Source: Sphagnum compactum | Taxonomy: Eukaryota > Bryophyta > Sphagnopsida > Sphagnales | NCBI GenBank assembly: GCA_965153455.1 | Contig: OZ234495.1 | Location: 3,472,001 to 3,536,000 of the forward strand | DNA length: 64,000 bases | Direction: 5' to 3' | Shown here: positions 11,626 through 24,640 of the stretch, piece by piece | Numbering within the stretch: the first letter of the stretch is position 1 | Layout: every line of letters starts with the position of its first letter | The notes under the pieces: model-generated | The model's input: only the letters and a program-made list of their open reading frames with translations | Database searches by the model: none | What the model was told of the DNA's origin: nothing | Position numbers and translations under genes: made by a program

Positions 11626-14600
11626 AATTACAAGGAGAATGAAGGTCGATCCGTGCATCAACTATGGCCCCTTGAAGATCATGTGCGTTCAACCAATTTT
11701 GATGTGGTGTTTTTTCATGGCCTACACTGGCCAAGTGAAAAGGAAGCTTGGAAAAGTACTTGGACACAACTCGATGACCCCCAAGATTGTTGGCCTCAAA
11801 ATTGGCTGCCCCAAGACTTGGGCGAGAACGTGCGCGTCTTGGCCATATCATATGATGCTTGTCCCATACAATCTGAAGAGAAGGGGATCATTGATGATGT
11901 CTCAGAAATTGGGAAAAACATACTACAAACCCTCGTGCTCAGGTTTCTGTCACCTTATAACATCCCTAATACATATTCTTTAATTAAGTGGTGTTTGTAC
12001 AGCAAAGGCTATTTTTCCATCTTACTACTCCGTTTGAATATGATCATTACACATGTTACGGTTTCAACAAAGGAGCACCTACAACATGACTTTTGGGTAG
12101 ATTTTATTGAATAGTCATTTTCAAGGATGTTGCAGAGGGCATTTGTTTGCACTCACTTTGTGGTTAACTTCTATCTTTTTTTGTTATATTTTGTTACTTT
12201 TCATTGGAACGTTCTAACAAAGGAGCCTTTCCCTCAATAAGTTATGTATAATAATGAGGTTCATTAATGGGGTCTAAAGTTTTACCATCGGTTTTTTTGT
12301 TGCAGTGATGAATGGAGGTTGGGTCGACAACATGGGTTTGTTTTAATAGGCCATTGTTTTGGTGGTCTAGTGATCAAAAGCCTGGTTGAGGAGGCACGCA
12401 AAAGAGCACTAGAAAATGTGCGAAATGCACTTGACAGAAAAGCTAAAGCATGTGCTGAAATGTTCTTCAACAATTTGAAAGGCATTGTCTTTTATGCAGT
12501 TCCCCATTCTGGTTCGAAAAATTTGATATCCTACTTCAGCCGCTGCAATCACATCACGATTCCAAGGAGGGTTGTCAAGCTGGCTGGGTTCATGCAAAAT
12601 GTCCAACCACTTCAATTACAGATGGAAATCTTGGCAACAACCTTTGATGCCATAGTGGAGGAATTTTCTATAAATATTTATGCTTTCGTTGAAGGCAAGC
12701 GTATGAAAGATGTGGTAAGTGGTGAATTTATGCATGTGAATATTCACTTAGACATCACCAACGACATCTAGTACTTGTGATGGTGAAACAGGTTGTTGAA
12801 CGTCCATTCCATTGCCAATGCTGACATGCATATTGTTGAGAATTTATAAAGAAATTGGTTCATTTTTTATGGCATTATCATATCCTTGTTACTCATGGAA
12901 ACATGTGAACAACAGGGGTCCAGATTGGTGGAGAAGGCAGCAGAACTGAGATCAGCGGGGAAAAACTATTATACATTGGAGGATTGTGACCATTCTACAG
13001 TTTGCAAGCCTTCGGCCAAGGACCATCCAAGCTATTCTTTACTTCTAGATGTTATTAGGGAATGTCGACAAGAGGTTAGTCGCATCCTTGGATTCATATT
13101 TCAATGGCCCTCGCTCTTTGTTGTGGATTTAGTGCCGAGTTTGAAATTGGTACATCTGATGAACATTCTAATACTCGAGACAGTAGTTGTGAGTTTAAAA
13201 TAAAGCATCTCGGACAGGTCTCTTCTTGCATCTACATATTGCAAGAGTTGGGACTTGTGACGTGCATAATGAAGCCATAATGTCATTTTTTCACAAAAAG
13301 GCTAGATTTTGTTTTGGAACAATGTGACACACATTCATTAATGAAGAGGTAGATAGTAGTAGGTATATCTCTTGTAGCCAAAGGCATGGTTGTGGTAAAA
13401 ATGATGTCCCTTAAACATGAGAGAACATTATAGATGTGCACCAGGCATATTAACATTATGTGATCATGACATTTGAAATGGCAATATTAAAAATTAGTTG
13501 TAATTTGGGGTTCAATTGGGGGGGGGGGGGGAGGGAAATATGTCAGTTTAAAAATTCTGTTAATTGTAAATGCACTAACATTCATCTAGGTGGGATAAAA
13601 ATGACATTAGTATGTTGATGTATACAGGAACCAATAAAATCAAATACATTCTTGGGTTTTGAGTATGATTGGAAAGAAAACTTCCAATTTTATGTGGAAC
13701 CTTCAAACTTGCCCCATATTCTTTTGCAAAAATTGAAGGAGGAAGGGTCAAAAAATATCTTGGTTTATGGGGGTTTTGGCTATGGAAAAACAACCTTGGT
13801 GAAATATGTTTTGTACAAGAATGCCAAGGAGTTGGACATTATTTTTAACGGAGGGATTTTCCATATGAGATATGGTCACAAGGACAATGAAGTATTATCA
13901 TGCCAAAAGGAGCTTATAAGGGCCCTTCATCTAAATCCCCAAGAGGTATCAATACAAGACTATTTTGCATGCATCCCAATGTTCTATTACCATGAATGTG
14001 GTGGGAGGACAGTCATGAATTATTTGCTTGGACATGTGAGGCATATGTCTGTATGCATTACCAACATCTATAAATGTTCTTCTATCATTCAAACCAAGTT
14101 GAAGAAAGGGTAGTACATGTGTAGCAAGGTTTCCCAATCAAGGTGTTGAATACTAACAACATGAAAGACACAAATATACTGGGTAAAATTCACTTGCCCT
14201 GTTAAATGCATCACATACAAGTATCCCATGTGACTCAAATTAAATTGTCATGTGCAGCTCCAGGGGCTTGAATGTTGGCAAATTGAAAGTGTTCGTGCAA
14301 AGTTGGCAGACCTTTTGAATGCACGTTCTGGCCGTATTTTATTATTCATAGACGGTGTGTGGAATGGGGAAATGATTAATAATTCACCTGAATTCAAAAG
14401 GACAAAAGGGTCCAAGTTGTTAGTCACTTCGAGGTTCAACTTGAAACCGAACCAACCGAATTGGGATCGGATTGAAATGAATGGAGCGACAAATATGAAT
14501 GTTGCTGCACCATTACTCGCAAGCATAGCAGCAAACAATCCAAAGGAAACAAAATTTCCTCCTGGTTGCAAGGTAAGGTTATTTCCTTTCTTCCATCATT

Positions 14601-17600
14601 GAAAGGAATGTAATAGGAATTTAATATCAACGTAAATGTGATGAAATATTGGTGAGCAAATATTAGGGAGGAAGAGAGAAATTGTTCCCCTCATAGGTTT
14701 GCCTTAATGGGACTTTATTTCAAATGGAAAAACATTTTAGAACTTGCACGTTCCCTTATCATGTCAAAGTGTATACATGTGAACTAAAACTTTAATATAT
14801 ATTGTGTTGCTGCAGAATATAGCAGAAAAAATTTTGTTCAAGTGTGATGGTTGCCTTTTGGCCATTACAATCATCGGTGCAACTTTGAGGGAAAGTAAAG
14901 CCCAAACTCCTGAAAAATGGAAAGATGTGTATGAAAAATTCGAATATTTTGCTGATAATGCGCCGGCAGCTGAAGATTACAAAGGGGAGTCAAAAACAAT
15001 TTTTGCAGCAATTAAATTGAGTCTTGAATATGGACAAGAAGAAAGTGATCGGGTTGGGATGGAGAATATCCTTCTAGCAATATCATTATTCCACCGGCAA
15101 TATCCGGTTATTGTAGTGCATTTGGTTTGGAGTTACTTACAACCGCAACCAGAAATTAATCACTTTAAAAAGTTATTGAAATATCTTATTGATAGAAACC
15201 TTGTGGACAACCGTAACGTTTGGTTCAGTTCCAACTTATTTTTGCAAGACTCATGGGAGTTTGAGCCTTTGAGGCTGCATGGGTTGGTAAAAGAATATGT
15301 GTTAAGGAAACTTCCAGCAATTGACATTTGCAATGTTCTTGAGAAGGGAAGTCAAGAAGAAAGAAAAAAGTTTCTCCTTGCCACATTTCTACCAATATGT
15401 AAGACGAGGCATACCAATCTAGAATTTGCATTGTCCCTTGGCCAATTCTATTATGAGGAGTGGGACCCTGATCAACTATACACACTATTGGGAAGTGAAG
15501 CTGAAAATGCAATACTTTTAGCCTCCCAACCGCACAAGGTGACCCAAAAAGACGTAAATGCTTTGTTTCATCTATTGAATTGTGACAAAATTCGAGCATG
15601 GGCAGCAGCTTGTATATTGGCTCGACTTGCAAAGCATTTCTATGGAGATGATATTTTTCAACATAGAAGCATCCAAGGCTTTATTCAAAATTTGAAACAT
15701 CAATGGAAAATAGTAACCCCTGATGGTAAGGATCTAAATAGTTACTATTTTTGCCATATCGCCTTGAAGTTGGTAAAGTATAGAACATTTGCAGAGCAGT
15801 TTGCAATTGATGAAGATTTCATGGAGATTATGACAAATATAATCATGCAGAATTTTTTTCAGAGGAAGTTTTTTATCACCGATGCCACCCTTTTGTTGTT
15901 CACATTGAGCCAACATAAGAATGTTAGAAATATTTTCTACCAAAACTACACCAAAATCTCCATGAAAAATATTCTTAAGCAAATTTCTTTAAGGTTGATC
16001 CACGAAACAAAGTTGGTCCAACCTATGAATGAAGATTGTTCATGGCATAGTTTCTTTAGCATCTTGGACTTATCATTACAATATGAGGACATGTTGGCAA
16101 TGCAAATTATTGACAAAAGTGGTGACGACATTGTCTTAGAAATCTTTCATTATTTCTTTACAAATGGGTCAATATGCTATGAGGATACAAAACTATTAAT
16201 TTCGATTTTGGAAAGATTCGCAAAACAAAAGGAAGGTGAAGCTATTATTATTAAACATGTTCATTTGCTTCTACGAGTATTTGTTGGTGTACATGACGGT
16301 GTTAGCAAACTAATTCGACACAAGGGGATTGCCCAAGCTTTAATTACACAAGAAGGGGTTGAACTATTGGTTGGTGCATTGGAACGAAGGAAGGTAGCGG
16401 TTGTTCCTCCTGTTTTGCAATGTTTGTTTTTTGAAAATGAAGAATTTGCTTACAAAGTTATTGCACAAGGGGGATGGAGAATGATTACAAAAGGGATGCA
16501 ATTAATGTCACGTTACAAGTTTCAATTTTCACTTATGCATATTGCAAAAGAAATGGCATCAAAAGGTGAAATCCACGAGTTGGTAATGGAAGTTATAAAC
16601 GAAAATAATAGTAAATATTGCTTAGTGTTACTAGGAAATCTAGTAACCTACCATATGGACATCATGAGAGAGGAACTCATTGCTAAAGGTGGAATACGAT
16701 TTCTTCTAGCTTCTTTGGCTTCGTTAAATGATTGGAAGAAATTTGATATAATCACTAGTGGCCTACTTCAAAAATTGGCACTCGACATCAAAGGAGTTAA
16801 GGAGATGTTGGCTAATAATGGAATTCAAGTGCTCATACAATTACTAATTCTTCGGCCTAATGACAATAATCGTATGAATGATTGGTATGTTAAAGGAATT
16901 GTTGACATCCTCGAACTATTAATCAAGGGCTTAGAGGATCCCATGAAGCTCTTAAAATCATCAATAGATGATATTGATGTTTTAAAAATGCACAATACCT
17001 TGTTATATCATTCAATTACTCTTTTGTTTTCTCCAGAAACACTAGATGTTCACATCAACATTGCCAAGGAATGGTTAAATTCTCTTGGACCACCCTTCAA
17101 TGCTTCTAACATGCGCTCATGTTTACATAAGGATGATTATGAAGATTATAATGCAATCTTCAATCTTACTCAATTGTCTAAACACATAGATATTGCAAGC
17201 ATGATCATGGCCACTAAGGGAATCCTAGAAAGATTTTTAATTCAATTTTCTAAGGGCAATTGGCAAGCTTTTGAACTTCTTAAAGTTGTGTTGCAACATG
17301 AAAAAGTGGCTACCCATGTTGTACGTCAACGGCCTTCCTTTATCAAGGAGTTGCTTCAACTTTTTCTTATGGAAAGACCAACTTTCGGAAATTATCGGAA
17401 TCGTAGTGTTGCATCACTTTTGTTGATATTAGCAAAACATGGAGGTATATTTATCAAGTTCATTGTGAATAGTGGTGGAATTCAAATTTTCTTACAGGAA
17501 ACTTCGTTGGAAAATTGGATTGGCCATTGCGATGTCATAGAAGTTTTGGGTATCATGGCCAAAGATGAAGATCATGCTTTACAAATTGAAAAAGTTGGGG

Positions 17601-18416
17601 GGAGCAAGATGTTGTTGAGGGCAATTTCTTGTTATCTTCAATATGTGCATGATACACATTTGAAGAAAACAATGACTCCTAATAATCAATTCATTACTGA
17701 ATATGAAGATGACCATCTAGTTATGTGTTGTCTAAACTCACTTTCACTCCTTATTAATCATGAAAAGATAGCAAAACAAATTTTAACTAAAAGAGGAGAC
17801 TCAAAGGAATGTGGAATTATCACACTAATTGATGTGATGCAAACTACATCACAATTGTGGTCTTCTATTACATTAACTCTATGTGAAAGTGTTATAAGCA
17901 AGAAACTCATGCAAATCAAAGGCCTCATGTTGACTATACTATCGAATGTTGCTTCAACATTGGCATTAATGGCCAAATTCGATCCCCACATCATCATATC
18001 AAGAAAGGTGAATGAAGATGTTTTGAAAGGGATTTTCCAATTAGAAGGTACAGTTATTGATGAACATCAAGCATTGAAAAAAGCACTACAAGACTTGTTG
18101 GACATCAAGAAATTTCACACAAAAACATGGAGTTGTCAACAATTACGCTCAAAGACAATTGATATTCGATCCTATGAAGGTATGGCACTCTAACTACATG
18201 TCCACATGAAATTTTCTTCAATAAGGATGGTTACAATGATATTTTCTTTACCATTGCATATTGCAAGTGTTGTTAATATTTTATCAAAAATTAGTTTCAC
18301 GTCACCATTTTTTTCTATCTGCAGGAAAGCTTGGTGAGTGTCAAGCTCATTTTGGAGTAAAAGGTACCTCAAATGAAGGTCAATCAAGTGGAACAACAAA
18401 AGAGGATTATGATTAA
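11626..18416 (+). CDS. alpha/beta-hydrolase-NB-ARC-armadillo NLR-like protein (5' partial model)
   Basis: Seven exons keep phase: 11626-11942, 12306-12714, 12916-13074, 13628-13945, 14258-14572, 14816-18179 and 18325-18416, giving 1657 residues; the start codon lies upstream and is unplaced. Residues 1-295 are a SERAC1-like alpha/beta-hydrolase (DVVFFHGL; nucleophile elbow GHCFGG, with Cys where Ser is usual; likely catalytic His in EDCDHSTVCKP). Residues 296 to about 670 are NB-ARC: P-loop GGFGYGKTT (~343), kinase-2 RILLFIDGVWN (second Asp replaced by Gly), GSKLLVTSRF, GCLLAIT in place of GLPLA, and LHGLVKEY (~660) at the MHD position. The remaining ~1000 residues, nearly all in one 3.4-kb exon, are helical armadillo-like repeats (for example IAQGGWRMI, IAKGGIRFLLASL, VNSGGIQIFL); no LRRs are visible. 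Hydrolase-NBS receptors are known from liverworts. A cytoplasmic immune receptor is inferred. No stops or frameshifts occur within the exons. Confidence 0.85.
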
Positions 18417-20350
18417 AAGTGGAGGAGAACCTATTTATTTTGTCATCACATTGAATCATGGCACGAATTATAATTGCCCCAGATGTGTATATTCAAGTAT
18501 ATAATTGTTCTATAATTGGCCAAATATTACATGTGAGCAATGGATCAACATTTGTTGAAAATGATCTTTTATTTCAAAAAATAAATATGGTAGAACAAAT
18601 TATACATTGCTTTAGAAGTTCATGTCCATTAATTTTGTTTTGTCGTGATTATGATTCCACAAAAGAAATGTTTAAGGTGAAGAGTTTGCTTGAGGACCTC
18701 ATCGTAGGATTTTAGTGCATGAATCTTAGACCAACTTATAGAGCTTGAAGGTAGGGACCAAATATGTAAATTACATTCTTGTGGCATTTTTGGAATTTTT
18801 TTCATACACAATATTCCATTTAACAAAGATGTTATTGAAATCTTACACGAGGGATGGGATGTGGGTCTATGCTTAAGGTTGGAAGTAGTGGGGATGGAGT
18901 TAACATGGCATCTACAATGATGCAAAAGTTTTGGAATTCAACTTCATAGGTAAAAGACAAGATGTTAAACTTTTTGATATAACTAGCTATAATAGAGGAA
19001 TTTTTTTGTAATTTTTCAATTGGGGTTCATGATTCAAGGATTTCGTTGGCTTTGAATTTCATTGTGTTCAACCATATGCATTGTTTCAATGAATGCATTA
19101 CTAGTTATTACGTGTCGTTGACATTTCACTAAAATATGGATTAGACTAGACTTGAACCAACCATTTGAAAATTGGGATCATGCACCTTTTGTCTTGGCAC
19201 ATGGCTAAAAGTTACCTTCTACATCTTGTCACATGCAATCTCTTTCATTATCAAGTTGTAAATCTTTTGCCTTTAGCCAAATCTAGTTCACCATGATGTA
19301 TAAGCCAATATCCCATAGACAAATAAGGTGAGATCTAGGCATTCGCATCTCACTTTGTTATTATTTCTTGCTTATTAAAATGTGTGTTTTTGTTTTTTAT
19401 ATTGTGTGTGTGTGTGATGTAAAATCAAGAAGTTTGGCATAGTGATATATCAACACGGCATACATTGGAGGCTTATGGTTTGTAAGCAAAAAGGCAACAT
19501 CCATCTTTAAGGCTAGGCAATTCTTACTACTTCAAACTCCAGTTTGTTGGGCTATGAGGGAAAAAAAACCATCAATTCAACTATGGTAATGTTCAAGACT
19601 TTTTCTTTTCACCTTACATGCACTTTATATGTAAACGAAATTCACATGCCTCTTTTTTGAAAGAGATTTAAGAAGTTGAGTTGAATAAATCTTGTGGCAT
19701 TTGACAAAAATGTGCACAATTGCAAGTTTGTAGGCCCAAACAATAGCACAACAAATTAATGATGGCAATTTCAGCAATGAACCTCCTCATATCTTGGTTA
19801 GTTGTGCATTGCCATGTGCCTTATGTTATTAGTTGAACATTTGATTGTTTAACCTCTGGAGTTGTGCTTCTTTCGGCTTTCTTTTCAAATATGTACAAAA
19901 GCTTGAAAGCTAATGAAAAAAATGGGTTTCTAAGAAACACAATATTTGAATGATGAAGGTGATCAAATATTATTAGCCATTAACAAGGATTTAGTGGCTA
20001 TTGTAAACTGCACTTGTGTCAATAGTTGGAAGGTTAATCTTCGATAGCTCTAGATTCAATTTTTCACATACGTGTTAACAATTTTCCTTTCCGTCAAATA
20101 TTGAACAAGTAGAATCCAATAATGACCTTTATTAAAAAAAAAAAAAATTGGCATCATACCCTAAGAACTATGGGTCATCTTATCCTAATTTGGCAGTATA
20201 CCAACACCATGGTCAATGATGCATGGCTCTTACTACACTAAACACACTTCACCTATTTTTACTAACCTAGCTATTGTAGTGGCATTTTTTTTCTTAAATA
20301 TGGTTGTACCACAATTAGTGATTGGTGCAAGCAATGGAGCCCATGCATTG
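18417..20350. other. 3' flank of the NLR-like gene, no gene seen
   Basis: The first few hundred bases are probably 3' UTR. An 85-codon frame at 18458-18715 follows the stop closely, has no recognised domain and is most simply untranslated sequence. The rest is AT-rich with short broken frames and a 13-bp A run near 20132. Confidence 0.4.
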
Positions 20351-20439
20351 TCTTATTAGGTGTTTCCCCTTATCGGTGGTTTTTCCATTAAAAATCATGT
20401 GCCAATTTTTCAACCTTCCACAAGGACATACTTTCAAGG

Positions 20440-21720
20440 GGTAATCATTTCGAAAATGAAGTACCAACAGGGTAGTGGAAGTAGACCTCATTGCAGAGGT
20501 GAAGTACCTTCAAGAGGAGGGAGTGAACCCCCTTGTGGACATGGAGCCTGAAACAAAGGGGGTGGACCTCCAAGAGGTGGAGGAGGATTTCTTGGAGGAT
20601 GTGGGAGTGGGCCATTTGGTGGCCCCTAATTAAAACCCCCCTTGGAACCCATGGTACTCACCATGGTATTCGGCCTCCATACCCACTATTTAAAAAACTC
20701 CTTTAACAAAATAAGTCACTACCTTACCCTATTTACTCCATTGGAATCTATTTAAATGTACAGGTTCAAATTATATTTTGTAACACCATTTAGGCTAATT
20801 GTGAAAAAAAAGACTTTAATATAGTGAGCATATGCTACTTCACATTGAAAGATGTTATTTCAAAATGGGGCAACATTTTCATACAATCTCACCCAAATTG
20901 TAGTTTTACATAATTAGAAACCACATTCTACAAGAGATATTGGATTGTGCAAAATGATGAACAAGTCTACATGGTTGTCAAGGTCATCAAACAAGGGAGC
21001 AATGAAAAGGTTGATGTTTTACTACAAAATGAAAGATCCTCAAGCTTATTAATTATCTCTAGCATCAAATAAAGGATTAATGAAAATGTTGAAGCATACT
21101 ACAAAATTAAGATCCTCAAGCTTACTAATTGTCTTTAGCATAAATTAGATGACAACTTGTTGACCAAGCTTTTCTCGCTAGATTGGTACCATACCTACAA
21201 GTAACCACAGTAGGAATGAAATGAAACATTTTATTTGAGCACAAAGAAGTTGCAGTCACATGTGAGGAAAACTTGGGAGATGCCAAGGAATATTAAAAGT
21301 TATCCGAACCTTTAGCAAAATTGGAAAAATCCAATGACACTTCTCAAATTGAAAAAACATGTGGATATTGCCACGAAATTAGCCAACTTAAAGATCATTG
21401 CCATTGGAATTTGGAGAACCTCGATAACAAATTAGAGGAAATGAAGGAGGTTTTGGTTAAAGAAGTGTGCACTCAATCAAGTAAGGGGATTGGAAGCTAC
21501 AAGGGTAAACAAGGAAACCGAAATTACGGAAGAAAAACAAGTCCCACAATTTATTGATGTTTCATTTGTAATTTGGTGGAACAAAAAATTTATGATTGTC
21601 CACATAAATCAATGGCCCAAGGGATGTTCAAGGACAAGGTCTCTCCCAAGTGTTCTAAATTTGATTATATCATGTAAAACTTGGGGTTGTTTTGGGGATG
21701 CAATTTCAAAGGTGTGTTAG
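20440..21720 (+). mobile_element. retrotransposon gag relic with two degenerate zinc knuckles
   Basis: A glycine/proline-rich stretch at about 20460-20625 is followed by a frame at 21321-21557 containing CGYCHEISQLKDHC, and in another frame near 21560-21605 by CFICNLVEQKIYDC. Both match the CCHC spacing C-x2-C-x4-x-x4-C of gag zinc knuckles, but in each the histidine position is glutamine. Frameshifts separate the pieces. No protease or polymerase domain was found downstream; a hAT relic begins instead. Linking the glycine-rich part to the knuckles is inference. Confidence 0.5.
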
Positions 21721-21759
21721 TACACAACTATATATGAAAAAATGTCTATTGGTTTAAAC

Positions 21760-23000
21760 TACACATCTATAAAGGATATTCAAGGTGCCATCCAAAAATG
21801 TATTACATGGCCCAAAAATTTGGGCAAGTGTAGGCAAGCATGGGAGAAGATTTGTATTGATTTTGGATTGAGACCTATAAAACTAAACATGCTCATGAAG
21901 AGGAGGTAAATGTTGAATTGAATTTTTTCTTACCATTTTTTAGTTTTAGCATACAAATGCATTTTATGTGGTCAAAGGATGTTAGGAATTTGTTTTCTAT
22001 TGTTGATCATGTGGATTTGTAAATCGAATACTGTTAAATTACAAGATGTTTGGACTTTCCAAAATGTTATTGCACTATGTTATAACAACCAATCTATGGG
22101 ATTATAAATTCATGTGCCTTGTCCAAGAACATGGGCTATTTGTGAAGCAATGTGAAAGTGTTATCCCAATTTGTCTCAAAGTGTGTTTTTAACCAAAGCC
22201 ACGGACATTGGTTGTGTGTAAATGCCTTACGATTTGTCATATCAACTACTGGGACATTCAAGAAGAGTTGGCCTTTAGGCCTATTCCTAACAACTTCTAA
22301 GCATATTCCTAATAGTCTCATTGAAAAACATGTGTGTGAATATGAGTTGAAGGAGTTCATGTTTCAAATGAAACAATAAATTATGGAGGTTTTTCTACCC
22401 TTCAATTATTTTCTGCATACATTTGATAAGAAAAAAGATCATAATATATTAGCTTTGACGTTTGATTTAAAGTTCAAAAACATGTGGTTGGTTACAATTT
22501 TTTGGGTTGTGAAAATGTTGTTGTCGTGGTTGTTGAATATGAGGGAAAACCATTGTTGCATTTACTAATGGAGGCAAACAAGAAAACAATGTTTGTAAAC
22601 AAGGCTAAAACAACTTCTAATCTTCATGTAGAAGGTGATTTTTAAGGTTTATTTCATACCATAGCAACAATAACAAACATATATAAAATATTGTGTCAAG
22701 GGACCACATTGTGTTCTAAGAATTTCCTATTGATGTAGAAAGTTGCAAGTGTGGATTATCTTGGTGGTGTCGAGAAGAACACAAGTTTTTTACTATTCCC
22801 ATTTTAACATGGCATATTCTCAACATTTTAGCTAGCCAAATTGAAACAAAATATATATTTTCCATTGTTGGAATTTTGACAACATTTAATTTGTTGAACA
22901 AAAAATTTGGACAAGATAATTTTTGTCAACAAAAATTGGCCATCCAATCCACAAACTCATTGCATGAAACTCGTTGATTTTTCATTTGCATATGTGATGG
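21760..23000 (+). pseudogene. decayed hAT-family transposase
   Basis: Broken frames on the plus strand give hAT-like segments in order: GKCRQAWEKICIDFGLRPIK (about 21820-21885), SQFVSKCVFNQSHGHWL (about 22160-22215), FDKKKDHNILALTFDLKFKN (about 22420-22480), then a C-terminal block near 22770-22880 with SWWCREEHKF and ILASQIETKYIFSIVGIL. The last matches the hAT dimerisation domain pattern (WW...FPxL...ILxIxxSQIETERIFS). Several stops and frameshifts make it inactive. Terminal inverted repeats were not identified. Confidence 0.7.
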
Positions 23001-23049
23001 AATGAAATTTGACAATAGAATTGGAAGCTAAATTCCAAAATGAAATTGA

Positions 23050-23880
23050 ATGTAGGGATTTTTAAAACCTAAATGAAACCTTTTAATCTTTTTTTTCTTT
23101 ATGCAGATGATTAGTGATTGATGGGCTTGTCGATGTTGTATTGGTAGTTGAATATGATGAATTGAACCATTTATCAAGGTTTATGATTTTAAGCAAGTTC
23201 ATCAATGATTCCACATGGTGAAGGGGTTGACAACTTCATGTTGTTTTGTTTGGGTGTTTGATATATATTTTTTAATCTTTTACATGAGTTTTATGCCTAA
23301 TGTCTAAAGTGTCATATGTGTTTGTATTTTGTGGGGGTCTATTTCATCTATTTTCTATAAGTGTCTATGTCATTTGTAGTTTGTGTTTTTAGTGTTTTAA
23401 ATCTACTTTGGTTTTTAGTGTCCTCAATATGTTGTAAAGTCTATTTTCTTTAATGTTTTTATTTTGTTGTGTCTCTAGTTTGTTAGTTTTCAATGTTTTT
23501 GATGATTAGTTTGTGTGTGTTAGGCATTGGGTTTCATGTTTTATGTTTCTTGGAAGTTTGTTATATTTGGTTTGTGGTTTATGTGTCTCTTAGAAATCCA
23601 TTATCTATTGCATTTGGGATTTAACTTTTTGTTTCTTAGAAGTTTAATGTGTGGCTCATTAATTTTCTTGTGTATTTTATGTGTTTTAAAAGTTTGATGT
23701 GTGGTTCAATATGTGTTCCAAGAGTCTAATGTGTGTTTCAATTTGTTGGTTTTATGTGTTTATATCTTGTTTATATGTTTTATTTGTGTGGTTGTTTGTG
23801 TTTCAAATTCCTAGTCTATTGATACTTTTGATGGATGTGACTTTAAAGCCTTATGGAAGATGGAATATTGAAAGAATCTC
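23050..23880. repeat. T/G-rich low-complexity, degenerate short repeats
   Basis: From about 23270 the plus strand is dominated by TTT, GTGT and TAGTTTG words, with repeated stretches such as AGTTTAATGTGTGG and AAGTTTGATGTGTGG at roughly 50-70-bp intervals. No reading frame is conserved. A 61-codon frame at 23699-23884 is a by-product of this composition. Confidence 0.5.
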
Positions 23881-24640
23881 CTAAAACCATAAAACATAAT
23901 AGATAATCTTCAATTTGATTCACAAGTTAATAATCATTTTTAGGAGAATTCATTTATTTAAGTATAAGATGTAATAGTTTTTTAGTTGAAGAACTTCCAA
24001 AAGATATCCATGATCATCTTTGAAGTTGTCTTTTCTCTTGAAATGTGTTTTCTACCTTAAAAATGCAAAGACCTTGGCTTTGTATTCATCAAAGACCTAG
24101 GCTTGGTTGTAAATGCATGTTGTGTATTCTCTACTTAAAAAGCGCAAATTCAATATTATGCACTTTATACTTGTCAAAGACTTGAGACTTGGTTTTCAAA
24201 AGGGGTTTGTCAAAGAACATGGTCAAGTAACTTGACCATAGTTGTCTAGGCTTTTGCAAAAGAATTGAGGTCCAAACCCATGTAAATCATGTAACCAAAC
24301 ACTCACCCTCATCTCATACACGCCCACCACTAGGTTTCTAAACCCAAACCAAAGCAATTCTTTAAAACTTATGAATGTGAAAACCTGAACCTGGGTGGTT
24401 CCTTCAAGTTTTTTTTGCCCTAATGCTTGGACCCAGTTAGAATTCTAAAATCAAATACTTGCCCAACATTGGCCAACACATAGTCCACTAGACCATGAAA
24501 CATTACCCATTCACAACCACATAGGATTATACGTCAACCTTCCATCTATTTGCAAGAGGTGGCAAACATCATACATAGATGAGTTTGGTACCTACTTTAG
24601 CTATTTTGTAGTGAAAACATGTCTAAATTTAATGAACAAA
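23881..24640. other. no gene seen
   Basis: Only short broken frames. Some partial internal repetition (AAAGACCTAGGCTTGG-like words near 24070-24110) but no element boundaries. Confidence 0.4.

Noticed and set aside
15225-15632. 135-codon minus-strand ORF inside the NLR-like gene
   Set aside because: Shadow of the long coding exon on the other strand.
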